Source: JAUSIF01 sp040901465 | GTDB lineage: Bacteria; Pseudomonadota; Alphaproteobacteria; Rhizobiales; Xanthobacteraceae | Length of the DNA: 64,000 nt | Reading direction: 5' to 3' | NCBI GenBank assembly: GCA_040901465.1 | Contig: JBBDYN010000026.1 | Coordinates: 1 to 64,000 of the forward strand | In this document: positions 51,836-60,818 of the stretch, piece by piece | How the letters are laid out: each line of letters begins with the position of its first letter | Position numbering within the stretch: the first letter of the stretch is position 1 | Made by a program: the position numbers and the translations under genes | Notes under the pieces: generated by a model | Databases searched by the model: none | Told to the model about the DNA's origin: nothing | The model's input: only the letters and a program-made list of their open reading frames with translations

Positions 51836-53494
51836 ATGCCGATGGACGGGACGCCAACACGTCGCGCAAGGCTGCGCTGGCTCTTGGTCCTGATCGTCCT
51901 GATGGCGGTCACGCCGGTCTTTGCACTTTATCTTCTGCGGCTCCAGTCGGACAGCGAGGCCGCGCTTCTGCAGGCCCACGAACGCGCTGCCACCCTCGCG
52001 CAAGCAGGGGCTAACGCGCACAAGCAGATTGGGGACCAAGCGCGGCATCTCCTGGAGGTGCTCGGGCAAGTTCCTGTAGTACGCACCGCGCAGCTGCCTG
52101 AATGCGAAAGCTTCCTCAAATGGATTCACCAAGGCCGCGATTGGGTCACCGGAATTTTTGTGGTCGATGCGAAGGGCAAGGGCATATGCGGCGCCAGCCC
52201 GATCGTGCGCACGCTCGATGTGAGCGACCGCGGCTATTATCGCGATGCCGTCAAGACGCGGCAGTTCGTCATCAGCGACGTAATCACGGGGCGGATATCG
52301 AATAGCCTGATCGTGGCCGCGGCACTGCCGTTCTATAGCGTCAAGGGCGAACTCGAGATGATCATCGGTCTCACGGTCGGCTTGCCGTGGATCAACCAGG
52401 TCGCGGCGGAAGCGAGCGTGAAGTTCGGCGGCGTCCTGATTGCGCTCGACGGCAAGGGCCGCGTGGTCGCTTATCAGCCTGAACCGCCGCCGGATTGGAT
52501 GCTTGGCGGCTTGAGCGACAGTCCGCTCGTGAAGACGATCATCAATTCCAACGCAACGACGTTCGAGGCGCAAGACTCTGCGGGCGTGCGCAGGATTTTC
52601 GGTGTCGCCCGGCTGCCGAATTCCGGCATCACCGTCGCCGTTGGTCTCAATCGGGCGGAGGTGCTCGGACCGATCGATCGCAATTTTCTGATTGACCTCT
52701 TGTTCCTGTTCCTGGTCGCCGCCGCTTCCATCGGGGCGGCGCTCGTGGTCGCTGAGTTTGGATTGTTGCGCGGCGTGCGCGCCCTGAAGACCGCGGCATT
52801 GCGCCTGAAGGCAGGCAAGATGGGCTTGCGCGTGCAACTGCCGGGATTTGTCGCAGCGGAGCTGCACGATCTTGCCGCCACCTACAACGCGATGACCGCC
52901 GAGTTCGAGCGTCTCGCCTATCTCGACCGGCTCACCGGATTGCCGAACCGGCGCTATCTCGAGCGGCGTCTCACTCAACGCGACGAGCGCGGCGAGCGGC
53001 CCCTGCCCGGCCGTCAGGCCGTGCTCGCAATCGACATCGACGGGTTCAAGCCGGTCAACGATTCTCACGGTCACGCCGTGGGCGACCGGGTGCTTGCGAT
53101 CATCGCGCGGCGCATCGCGGCGGCGGTCGACGAACGCGGGCTTCTGTTCCGCGTCGGCGGTGACGAATTCGCGGCGCTCGTACCGCTTGGGCCGACGCAG
53201 GACCGCGCGGCGGCGCGCAGCCTCGGTGAAGAAGTCCGGCAGGCTATGGAGCAGGCGATCGAGATGGACGGGTTGATCTTTCCGGTCGCGTGCAGCATCG
53301 GCATTGCGCTCGTGCCCGAGGACGCCAAGACGTTGTCGGGGGCGCTCGTCGTGGCCGACGCCGCGCTTTACGAGGCGAAGCGCGCGGGCCGCAATCGAGT
53401 GGTCGACCATGCGCCGCCGCTCGCGGCCGGAATGCCCTTGGCGACGGGCGGCCAGCCGCATTGGTCCAGCGTGGAGCTCGGCGCGCCCTGGTAA
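51836..53494 (+). CDS. Membrane-bound sensor diguanylate cyclase (dCache-HAMP-GGDEF)
   Basis: 552 residues from ATG 51836 (ATG 51842 is equally possible). A first membrane helix (about 14-34), a periplasmic double-Cache-type sensory region (about 40-280, with WVTGIFVVDAKGKGICG, DVSDRGYYRDAVKTRQFVISDVITG and a YSVKGELEMIIGLT strand), a second helix (about 284-310), HAMP (about 310-365) and a GGDEF domain with GGDEF at 441-445. There is no RxxD inhibitory site five residues before it. Ligands of similar Cache regions are small organic acids or amino acids; none is predicted here. The gene is alone, convergent with the MBL gene. Confidence 0.88.
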   Translation: MPMDGTPTRRARLRWLLVLIVLMAVTPVFALYLLRLQSDSEAALLQAHERAATLAQAGANAHKQIGDQARHLLEVLGQVPVVRTAQLPECESFLKWIHQGRDWVTGIFVVDAKGKGICGASPIVRTLDVSDRGYYRDAVKTRQFVISDVITGRISNSLIVAAALPFYSVKGELEMIIGLTVGLPWINQVAAEASVKFGGVLIALDGKGRVVAYQPEPPPDWMLGGLSDSPLVKTIINSNATTFEAQDSAGVRRIFGVARLPNSGITVAVGLNRAEVLGPIDRNFLIDLLFLFLVAAASIGAALVVAEFGLLRGVRALKTAALRLKAGKMGLRVQLPGFVAAELHDLAATYNAMTAEFERLAYLDRLTGLPNRRYLERRLTQRDERGERPLPGRQAVLAIDIDGFKPVNDSHGHAVGDRVLAIIARRIAAAVDERGLLFRVGGDEFAALVPLGPTQDRAAARSLGEEVRQAMEQAIEMDGLIFPVACSIGIALVPEDAKTLSGALVVADAALYEAKRAGRNRVVDHAPPLAAGMPLATGGQPHWSSVELGAPW

Positions 53495-53515
53495 TAAATG
53501 GCATGCTGCGACGTA

Positions 53516-54316
53516 CTACCGATCCAGTTCGATTTTCATTCCGTCAAAAGCAGGCGCCACTGCGTTCGGCAGGGCGCGTCTGAGCGTCGCGTAATCGAGA
53601 TCGTTGTGTAAATTCGTCAGTACGGCGCGGTGGGGACGCACGCGCTCGATCCAGGCAAGCGATTCTTCGACCGAAAAATGACCCGGATGCGGCCGGTAGC
53701 GCAGCGCATCGAGGATCCAGACGTCGAGATCGCGCAGCAACGCGAGGCTTTGCTCGGGCAAGCCGCTCACGTCGCAGGAATAGGCGAGGCCGCCGAAGCG
53801 GAAGCCAAGTGTGCTGCCGCTTCCGTGCTTTTGCGCGAAGGGAAGCGCGGTGATTGCGCCACCCTCGCCTTCGATGGTGACAGGCTCGTTGGCGCCGATG
53901 CGATGCTCTTCGAGGATCGGCGGATATTCGCCGCTTTCGGGCGATGCGAAGCAATAGCCGAAGCGAGAGCGCATGACGGCCGAGGTCTGCGCATCGAGAT
54001 AGACGTCAACCCGCCGCCGGTGATGGATGAAGAAAGGGCGCAAGTCGTCGACGCCGTGGGTGTGGTCGGCGTGGTCGTGCGTGTAAAGGACGCCGTCAAT
54101 CTTCGTCACGCCCGCTCCAAGCATCTGTGCGCGCAAGTCAGGCGAGGTGTCGACCAGCACCGTTGTCCGACGATCGCCTTCGATGCGCTCCACCAGCAGC
54201 GAACAGCGGCTGCGCCGGTTCTTCGGATTTGAAGGATCGCAGGCGCCCCAGCCTTGCGCGACGCGCGGGACGCCGGCCGACGATCCGCAGCCGAGGATCG
54301 TGAAAAGCAGCGGCAT
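53516..54316 (-). CDS. MBL-fold metal hydrolase (PhnP/RNase Z-like)
   Basis: 266 residues. LGCGSSAGVPR at 8-18 and the metal motif THDHADHTHG near 79-88 define a metallo-beta-lactamase fold hydrolase like PhnP, with later His ligands in GHFSVEESL and LTNLHNDLDY. PhnP proteins cleave cyclic phosphodiesters, but no phn genes are nearby, so the substrate is open. The gene follows tatD by 3 bases on the same strand, a pairing I recall as conserved in Hyphomicrobiales. Confidence 0.87.
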   Translation of the reverse strand: MPLLFTILGCGSSAGVPRVAQGWGACDPSNPKNRRSRCSLLVERIEGDRRTTVLVDTSPDLRAQMLGAGVTKIDGVLYTHDHADHTHGVDDLRPFFIHHRRRVDVYLDAQTSAVMRSRFGYCFASPESGEYPPILEEHRIGANEPVTIEGEGGAITALPFAQKHGSGSTLGFRFGGLAYSCDVSGLPEQSLALLRDLDVWILDALRYRPHPGHFSVEESLAWIERVRPHRAVLTNLHNDLDYATLRRALPNAVAPAFDGMKIELDR

Positions 54317-54319
54317 CGG

Positions 54320-55096
54320 TCAGGCCGGAACTTTCAAGAACAAGCGGAAGAAATTCGCGGTCGTGATCGCCGCCATTGCGCCCGGCGTAACGCCTCGCGT
54401 CTCCGCCAACACGCGGGCCGTTTCCGCAACATAGGCCGGCTCATTGCGTTTGCCGCGCCATGGACCGGGCGCGAGATAGGGCGCGTCGGTTTCGACGAGA
54501 ATTCGGTCCTCGGGGAGACTTGCGGCAGTCTGGCGCAGCGCGTGGCTGTTCTTGAACGTGAGAATTCCGGAGAAGGACACGTAGCCGCCGAGCGCGACGC
54601 CGCGCCGGGCGAGGTCGGTCCCGCCGGTGAAGCAGTGGAGCACGAACGGGAAGGCCCCCTTCCCGCTTTCGTCCTCGAGGATGCGTGCGATGTCATCGTC
54701 GGCGTCGCGCGCGTGGATCACGAGCGGCAGCCCGGTCGCACGCGCGGCGGAGATGTGCGTGCGGAAGCCTCTCTCCTGCGCGTCGCGGGGGCTGTTGTCA
54801 TAGTGATAGTCGAGCCCCGCCTCGCCGATCGCGACGACCTTCTCGCCGGCGGAAATCTTCACGAGGTTAGCGACCGTTACGTCTGGTTCTTCGGCGGCGT
54901 GGTGCGGATGCGTGCCGACCGAGCAATAGACCTCGTCGTAGCGGTCGGCGATGGCACGGACCTGCGGAAACTGCTTCACGCGCGTGCCGATCGTCACCAG
55001 GCGCCCAATCCCCGCCTTGCGAGCACGTTCGACGACTGCATCGAGCTCGGTAGCAAATGCGGGAAAATCCAGGTGGCAGTGACTGTCGACCAGCAT
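54320..55096 (-). CDS. tatD: TatD-family DNase
   Basis: 258-residue TIM-barrel metal hydrolase with 3'-5' exonuclease activity in studied members; not part of Tat export. MLVDSHCHLDF at the N-terminus gives the first two His ligands, AIGEAGLDYHYD the Glu, LPLVIHARDAD and FVLHCFTGG further ligands, and ILVETDAPYLAP the Asp. Lies between the CDF gene (6 bases upstream) and the MBL gene (3 bases downstream), evidently one transcription unit. Confidence 0.94.
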   Translation of the reverse strand: MLVDSHCHLDFPAFATELDAVVERARKAGIGRLVTIGTRVKQFPQVRAIADRYDEVYCSVGTHPHHAAEEPDVTVANLVKISAGEKVVAIGEAGLDYHYDNSPRDAQERGFRTHISAARATGLPLVIHARDADDDIARILEDESGKGAFPFVLHCFTGGTDLARRGVALGGYVSFSGILTFKNSHALRQTAASLPEDRILVETDAPYLAPGPWRGKRNEPAYVAETARVLAETRGVTPGAMAAITTANFFRLFLKVPA

Positions 55097-55102
55097 GGGC
55101 CG

Positions 55103-56014
55103 TCAACCGTGCGCATGCTTGCGCGGGGAATTGTCGGCGCAGTCGACGAGTTCAATTTCGACGGTCGTATGGGTGACGCCGAAACGCTCGCGGAGGCGTG
55201 CTTTGATCGCGTGGACCGCGGCGTCGGCGTTGCCGTCGGTGCAAAGCCTTGCGTGCAGCGTGACCATGGGCCGTTCCTGCGTGATGGACCAGGCGTGGAC
55301 GTGATGCACGTCGTCGATCTCGGTGACGTTCGCCTTGAGATCGGCTTCGATTTCCGCCGGCGTGATGCCGACCGGCGTACCTTCGATCAGAATATGTCCG
55401 GAATCGCGCACGACCTTCCAGGCGCTGTGCAGGATCAGGGCAGCGACGAGAAGCGAAATGAGCGGATCCGCTGCGAGCCAGCCAGTCCAGATGATGATCC
55501 CTGCAGCCACGATCGCGCCGATCGAGCCGAGAAGATCGCCGAGCACGTGGACCGTGGCGGCGCGCACGTTCAGGTTCCCGCGCTCCGCGCCATGCAGGAT
55601 GGCGAACACGGTGACGTTCACGATCAGTCCGGCAACGGCGACGACGAGCATGGTCCCGCCGAGCACCTGCACCGGCTCGCTCAGACGGTGGATCGCCTCG
55701 TAGAGAATGAATCCGGCGATCACGAACAGCGACAGGCCGCTCGAATAGGCCACCAGCACCTGCAAGCGATCGAAGCCGTAGGTGCGTTGCCAGTCGGCAG
55801 GCCAGCGCGAAAAGCGGAAGGCGAGCCAAGCGAGCGTGAGCGCCGCGAAATCCGCGAGCATGTGAGCCGCGTCGGCCAAGAGCGCGAGCGAGCCGGAAAT
55901 GATCCCGCCGACCACCTCGGCAATCAGAAAAACGCCGGTCAGGATAGCGGCAACCAGCATTCGCCATTCGTTGGCGTGACCGTGGCGGTATCCGTGGTCG
56001 TGCGCGTGTGCCAT
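55103..56014 (-). CDS. Cation diffusion facilitator (zinc/cobalt efflux) protein
   Basis: 303 residues with six membrane helices. The His-rich N-terminus (MAHAHDHGYRHGH) and loops bind metal. Helix 2 has the metal site in ADAAHMLAD with His51 and Asp55, and helix 5 has ATVHVLGD. The cytoplasmic C-terminal domain (about 210-303) includes IDDVHHVHAWSI. The His-x3-Asp pattern in both sites is the zinc type (ZitB/CzcD-like). It is inserted between metG and tatD, 14 and 6 bases away, so metal export shares a transcript with translation and repair genes. Confidence 0.9.
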   Translation of the reverse strand: MAHAHDHGYRHGHANEWRMLVAAILTGVFLIAEVVGGIISGSLALLADAAHMLADFAALTLAWLAFRFSRWPADWQRTYGFDRLQVLVAYSSGLSLFVIAGFILYEAIHRLSEPVQVLGGTMLVVAVAGLIVNVTVFAILHGAERGNLNVRAATVHVLGDLLGSIGAIVAAGIIIWTGWLAADPLISLLVAALILHSAWKVVRDSGHILIEGTPVGITPAEIEADLKANVTEIDDVHHVHAWSITQERPMVTLHARLCTDGNADAAVHAIKARLRERFGVTHTTVEIELVDCADNSPRKHAHG

Positions 56015-56028
56015 TCAGGTCTCGACGC

Positions 56029-57744
56029 TCAGCTCGCGGCGTCGTCTTCCTTTTCCACGAAGCGCGGGAAGACGGGCGCGGGCGCGGGCAACGGCGTTCC
56101 GGGCTTGGTCCGGCCGCCCTTGCCCAAGGCCTTGAAGTCGCGCCCGCCGGCCGGAATTGCAAGGAGGTCGAGGAGCTTCTCGGCCCCGGCCGGCACAAAA
56201 GGCTGCGCCAGGATCGCGACCTGACGCACGACTTCCGCCGTGACCCATAAGACCGTCGCCATGCGCACAGGATCGGTCCTGCGCAGTTCCCAGGGCGCCG
56301 CCGCCGCGAAATAGCGGTTCGTTTCGGCCACCACGAGCCAGACCGCATTCAGCACGAGATGCAGCTGCTGCGTCTTCATTGCTTCGCGCGCCTGGCCGAT
56401 CATGGCGTCGGCGGCGGCCAGAATCGCGTCGTCGGCCGGCGAGAACTTGCCGGGCTCCGGCACTTTGGCGTCGCAGTTCTTCGCGATCATCGTGAGCGAG
56501 CGCTGCGCGAGATTGCCGAGATCGTTCGCGAGATCGGCATTCGTGCGGTTGACGATCGCGTCATGGCTGTAATTGCCGTCCTGGCCGAATGGCACTTCGC
56601 GCATAAAGAAGTAGCGTAACGCGTCCACGCCATAGGCGTCGGCGAGCGAGAACGGATCGACCACGTTGCCGACGGACTTCGACATCTTCTCACCGCGATT
56701 GAAGAGAAAGCCGTGGCCGTGGATGCGCTTGGGCGGCGCGATTCCCGCCGACATCAGGAACGCCGGCCAATAGACCGCGTGAAAGCGCACAATGTCCTTC
56801 CCTATCACGTGCAGGTCTGCGGGCCATAAGCGAAACTTTTCCGACTTCACGTCGGGATAGCCGACACCGGTCAGGTAATTCGTCAGCGCTTCGACCCAAA
56901 CGTACATGACGTGTCCGGGCGCGTCGGGCACCGGCACGCCCCATGTCAGCGTCGTGCGCGAGATGGAAAGATCCTGCAGCCCCGCCTTCACGAAGCTCGC
57001 GACCTCGTTGCGGCGCGTCTCCGGCAAGATGAAATCCGGGTGCGCGTCGTAGAATGCGAGCAGCCTGTCGCCATACGCCGACAGCTTGAAGAAAAAAGTC
57101 TTCTCCTCGGTCCATTCGACCGGCGTGCCCTGCGGGCCGACGCGAATGCCGTCCGGGTTCACTACCGTCTCGCTCTCGCCGTAGAACGCCTCGTCGCGGA
57201 CCGAGTACCAGCCTAAGTAGGTGCCGAGATAAATGTCGCCGGCCGCCTGCATCTTGCGCCAGATCGCCTGGCTCGCCTGGTAGTGCGCGGGCTCGGTGGT
57301 GCGGATGAAGCGGTCGTAGGAGATGTTCAACCGATCGCACATCTCGCGGAAGCGTGGACTGTTGCGGTCGCACAGCTCGCGCGGCGTGATCCCCTCCTTC
57401 GCCGCGGTCTGGCTCATCTTGAGGCCGTGCTCGTCGACGCCGGTCATGAAGAAGACGTCGTGGCCGTCGAGGCGCTGGAAGCGCGCGATCGCGTCCGACG
57501 CGATCGCCTCGTAGGCGTGGCCGATATGCGGCGCGCCGTTCGGATAGGAAATTGCCGTAGTCAAGTAGAAGCGCTGCTTGCGGCGGCCTGCAGGCTCGCT
57601 AGCCTTGTTCTTCTTCTCCTCAGCAGCCTTCTTCGCTGCGCTCGACTGACCGCGTCTCGTCGATACGTGCGTCCTCTGGCCGCGAGCCTTCTTCACGCGC
57701 TTTTTCTTGGCGCGTGAATTAATTGTGCGTGACTTGGCCGCCAT
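56029..57744 (-). CDS. metG: Methionyl-tRNA synthetase MetG with basic N-terminal extension
   Basis: Charges tRNA-Met. 571 residues. The class I catalytic domain begins at about residue 57 (KQRFYLTTAISYPNGAPHIGHAYEA; HIGH at 73-76); KMSKS is in the GEKMSKSVGNV block, about residue 352. The zinc-knuckle cysteine pairs of the E. coli type are absent, and there is no C-terminal EMAP/tRNA-binding domain; this is the short, zinc-free form. The first 56 residues are an unusual Lys/Arg/Ala-rich, low-complexity extension. No other start codon gives a normal N-terminus. It follows holB by 29 bases. Confidence 0.95.
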   Translation of the reverse strand: MAAKSRTINSRAKKKRVKKARGQRTHVSTRRGQSSAAKKAAEEKKNKASEPAGRRKQRFYLTTAISYPNGAPHIGHAYEAIASDAIARFQRLDGHDVFFMTGVDEHGLKMSQTAAKEGITPRELCDRNSPRFREMCDRLNISYDRFIRTTEPAHYQASQAIWRKMQAAGDIYLGTYLGWYSVRDEAFYGESETVVNPDGIRVGPQGTPVEWTEEKTFFFKLSAYGDRLLAFYDAHPDFILPETRRNEVASFVKAGLQDLSISRTTLTWGVPVPDAPGHVMYVWVEALTNYLTGVGYPDVKSEKFRLWPADLHVIGKDIVRFHAVYWPAFLMSAGIAPPKRIHGHGFLFNRGEKMSKSVGNVVDPFSLADAYGVDALRYFFMREVPFGQDGNYSHDAIVNRTNADLANDLGNLAQRSLTMIAKNCDAKVPEPGKFSPADDAILAAADAMIGQAREAMKTQQLHLVLNAVWLVVAETNRYFAAAAPWELRRTDPVRMATVLWVTAEVVRQVAILAQPFVPAGAEKLLDLLAIPAGGRDFKALGKGGRTKPGTPLPAPAPVFPRFVEKEDDAAS

Positions 57745-57773
57745 GAAGCAAGACTCCGGACCGGCGACCCGCT

Positions 57774-58820
57774 TTAGCGGCGGGTCGCTTCGGCGAGCAT
57801 GGAAAAGACTTGGAACACCAGCGGCTTACGGTCGAGGTTGAAGATCTCGGCCTCCACCGCGGCGCGGCGCACCTTTTCCCATGCCTCCGCCAGCCGCGCA
57901 AGGCGGGCGCGCGGCGCGGTCGTCTCGGTCGCAGCGGCGGCGAGCCAGTCGCCGACCGTCTCCGCGAAGATGGTCAATTCTTCGTTGCGGCGGATGCGGT
58001 CGCCGAGCGTGTGCAGCGCCTGGCCGTCGAGCGCGGGCAGTCGAGCGAGCATGCTCGCGGTCAGATCGCGCACTTCCAGGCTTTCGCCGATCAAGAGCTC
58101 CAGCGCGTGGCGGACGCTGCCACCGCTCGCCGCTGCGGCGTCCTTAATTTGCTCGCGCGGGAATTCGTTGTCTTCTATGGCGACATCCTCCACGGCTCTC
58201 ACGACATCGGTGGTCGACAATGGCCGCAGCAGCAGACGGCGGCAGCGCGAGCGGATCGTGGAGAGCAGACGGCCGGGGGCGTGCGAGATAATCAGCAACA
58301 AGGAGAGCGGAGGCGGCTCCTCCAGCACCTTGAGCAGCGCATTGGCGCCGGATTTGTTCAGTTCTTCGGCCGAATCGACAATGCAGACACGATAGCCGCC
58401 GTAAGCGGAGGTCGAGCCGAAAAAGGAAACCGTCCTGCGCACGTCGTCAACGCGGATTTCGGTGCGAAGCTTGCCGGTATCCTCGTTCAGTTTTCGCCGC
58501 AGCACCAGGAGATCGGGATGCGATTGGGCGCCTACCTGCCGGCTCACCGCATGGTCGTGTGAAATGGCGAGACCGTCCGGCGCCTTGGTTCTCGCGCCGC
58601 CCGGCTGCGCATTGGCGAGCACAAAACGCGCAATGCGATAGGTAAGCGTGGCCTTGCCGATCCCCTCGGGTCCACCGATCAGCAACGCGTGCGGCAGGCG
58701 TCCCTGCGACCACGCCGAGAGAACGGCGGATTCCGCCTCTGCATGTCCGTACAAATTACGGGTGTTGCGCGGATGCGGAGCGCCGGCGAGGCGGTCGGCC
58801 TCCTCGGGGCCGTCGCTCAC
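57774..58820 (-). CDS. holB: DNA polymerase III subunit delta' HolB
   Basis: Clamp-loader subunit. The GTG at 58820, overlapping the tmk stop (GTGA), gives 348 residues, a normal length; the frame is open higher up but that is the tmk antisense-like shadow in another frame. P-loop-like GGPEGIGKATLTYR at 49-62, VRRTVSFFGSTSAYGGYRVCIVDSAEELNKSGANALLKVLEEPP (DEAD-like/sensor region, 127-170), and SRCRRLLLRPL. The C-terminal domain is helical. Coupled to tmk upstream. Confidence 0.92.
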   Translation of the reverse strand: MSDGPEEADRLAGAPHPRNTRNLYGHAEAESAVLSAWSQGRLPHALLIGGPEGIGKATLTYRIARFVLANAQPGGARTKAPDGLAISHDHAVSRQVGAQSHPDLLVLRRKLNEDTGKLRTEIRVDDVRRTVSFFGSTSAYGGYRVCIVDSAEELNKSGANALLKVLEEPPPLSLLLIISHAPGRLLSTIRSRCRRLLLRPLSTTDVVRAVEDVAIEDNEFPREQIKDAAAASGGSVRHALELLIGESLEVRDLTASMLARLPALDGQALHTLGDRIRRNEELTIFAETVGDWLAAAATETTAPRARLARLAEAWEKVRRAAVEAEIFNLDRKPLVFQVFSMLAEATRR

Positions 58821-59488
58821 GCCCGAACCCCCGGAGCGGCAGCGGGTGCGGGCTGGCGCAAGAAACGCTCCGAGATGAGCATCCAAATGCGCACGGCGAT
58901 CGAGTCCGCGCTCGGCGTCCCGTCGATCAGGACGCAGCGATCCGGCTCCTGCTCGGCAAGCTCGCGATAGGCCTCGCGCAGCAACCGATGATACTCGACG
59001 TGCTCGGCCTCGAAGCGGTCGGCGCCCTCGCCGCGGCCGTAGGCGCGGGAGAGGCCCGTCTCCGGCGCCACGTCGAGGATGAGCGTGAGATCGGGCACGG
59101 TATCCGCCACGACGAGGCGCTCGAGCGCGCGGATGAGCCGCTGGTCGACGTTGCCGAGCGCTCCCTGGTAGACGCGTGTGGAGTCGATGAAGCGGTCGCA
59201 GATGACCCAGGCGCCGCGGTCGAGCGCGGGGCGGATCAACGTGGTCACATGGTCGTCGCGGGCAGCAGCGAACATAAAAGTTTCCGCCTCCGGCCCAAGA
59301 GGCTTGGCAATTCCGCTGAGCAGAAGGTGGCGGATCGCTTCGGCGCCGGGAGAGCCGCCCGGCTCGCGCGTCGATACCACTTCGTGGCCGCGCAGTTTCA
59401 GTCGGTCGGCAAGGCGCTTGGCCTGGGTGGACTTGCCGGAGCCCTCCCCGCCTTCGAACGTGATGAAATGACCCCGCTGACGCGCCAT
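58817..59488 (-). CDS. tmk: Thymidylate kinase Tmk
   Basis: Phosphorylates dTMP to dTDP. 223 residues. P-loop FEGGEGSGKSTQ (Gly13-Ser20), the DR[FY] motif WVICDRFIDSTRVYQG, REPGGSPGAE, and a lid region with Arg/Gly (GLSRAYGRGEGADRFE). The stop codon overlaps the holB GTG start, and the D,D-carboxypeptidase gene ends 3 bases upstream, so dac-tmk-holB-metG form one unit. Confidence 0.96.
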   Translation of the reverse strand: MARQRGHFITFEGGEGSGKSTQAKRLADRLKLRGHEVVSTREPGGSPGAEAIRHLLLSGIAKPLGPEAETFMFAAARDDHVTTLIRPALDRGAWVICDRFIDSTRVYQGALGNVDQRLIRALERLVVADTVPDLTLILDVAPETGLSRAYGRGEGADRFEAEHVEYHRLLREAYRELAEQEPDRCVLIDGTPSADSIAVRIWMLISERFLRQPAPAAAPGVRA

Positions 59489-59491
59489 CGT

Positions 59492-60721
59492 CTATTTCTT
59501 CAAGACCGAATTGATGCCGGTGCGGAGCCACCCGACGGCAAGCTCGCCGCCGCTGTCAAGGGCACGCCGGACGAGCGAGCCTCTGCCTACGTCCGCAGCC
59601 GCGAAAAGTGGGACGTCAAGGGCGATGTTGTCCCCACGATGCACCTTCAGGCGTGCGACCTCGTCGCCCTTGGCAACCGGTGCGCGCAATGGTCCCGTGT
59701 AGTGCACGCGGGCGACGAACTTGTCGCCGCCGCTGCGCGGCGTGAGCAGGCGGATCGCGCCCTTGCCCACGAGCGGCACGTAGCGCTGCTCGCCGCCGAA
59801 CATGCGCGCCTCGGCCACCACGGTGCCCGCGCGAAACAGCAAGCGCGATTCGAAACTACGGAAGGCCCATTCGAGCAAACGCTTCGCTTCGTTCGCGCGC
59901 TCCTTCGCGGTCTCTACGCCATTCACCACCACGATCAGGCGTTGGCCGTCCTGCACGGCTGAACCTGCGAGGCCGTAACCCGACTCCTTGATAAAGCCGG
60001 TCTTCAACCCGTCGGCCCCGATGTTCATCTGGAGCAGCGGATTGCGGTTCGTTTGCCGGATCTTGTTCCAGGTGAATTCGGTCTGGCCGTAGTAGCGATA
60101 AAATTCCGGATAGGTGCGGATGAGATGTGCTGCCAGCTTCGCCAGGTCCCGCACGGAGATTACCTGCTCGCGATCGTGCAGACCCGTCGAATTGCGAAAG
60201 TTCGCGCTGTCGAGGCCGAGTTCGCGCGCGCGCGCGTTCATCAGGCGGGCGAACAAATCTTCGTTGCCGGCGATTGCTTCCGCGAAGGCGATGCACGCGT
60301 CGTTGCCGGACTGGACGATCGCGCCCTGGATCAGATTGACGACAGAAATCCTGCTGTGGATCGCCGCGAACATCGTGGAGCCGCCGGCCGGCGCGCCGCC
60401 TCTGCGCCAAGCGTTCTCGCTGATCAGGAGTTCTCCTTCGAGCTTGAGGCCACCGCTCTTGATCTCATTGAAGACGATCTCCATCGTCATGAGCTTGGCC
60501 ATGCTCGCGGGCGGCCAAGGCGTGTCGGCACTCTTCTCATAGAGGACGGTGCCGCTCTCGTAATCGGCGACGATCGCGTGGGGCGCGTTGACGGTGAAAC
60601 TGGGCGCGAATTGTGCGTGCGCCACTTGCGCGAGCGGCAGCATGGCCAGGGCGAACGCCGCGAGGCTTATGACGGTTCGTCGGCGGCAGCTTCCGGCGCA
60701 CTTGCGGACGAAGTCGATCAT
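59492..60721 (-). CDS. dacF: D-alanyl-D-alanine carboxypeptidase (PBP5/6 type, DacF-like)
   Basis: Trims the terminal D-Ala from peptidoglycan stem peptides. 409 residues with a Sec signal peptide (about 15-36, AHA-Q). The three active-site motifs are Ser73-x-x-Lys76 (SMAK), Ser138-Gly-Asn140 and Lys240-Thr-Gly242. The C-terminal PBP5_C domain (about 290-395) ends in LVRRALDSGGELAVGWLRTGINSVLKK, which may form an amphipathic membrane-anchoring helix. Starts a transcription unit continuing into tmk. Confidence 0.95.
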   Translation of the reverse strand: MIDFVRKCAGSCRRRTVISLAAFALAMLPLAQVAHAQFAPSFTVNAPHAIVADYESGTVLYEKSADTPWPPASMAKLMTMEIVFNEIKSGGLKLEGELLISENAWRRGGAPAGGSTMFAAIHSRISVVNLIQGAIVQSGNDACIAFAEAIAGNEDLFARLMNARARELGLDSANFRNSTGLHDREQVISVRDLAKLAAHLIRTYPEFYRYYGQTEFTWNKIRQTNRNPLLQMNIGADGLKTGFIKESGYGLAGSAVQDGQRLIVVVNGVETAKERANEAKRLLEWAFRSFESRLLFRAGTVVAEARMFGGEQRYVPLVGKGAIRLLTPRSGGDKFVARVHYTGPLRAPVAKGDEVARLKVHRGDNIALDVPLFAAADVGRGSLVRRALDSGGELAVGWLRTGINSVLKK

Positions 60722-60818
60722 CGCCCGTATTCCCTGTTCCGCGCCCCCGCCCCTCCTAACAAGCCGGTCGGAGGCCGATCAATGGGGCGAGGCGCGTCCG
60801 AACACTCCTCGCCGAAAA

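Noticed and set aside
51546..51893. 115-codon plus-strand open frame before the diguanylate cyclase
   Set aside because: It spans two strong hairpins, has poor composition in its second half and overlaps the cyclase gene start in another frame.
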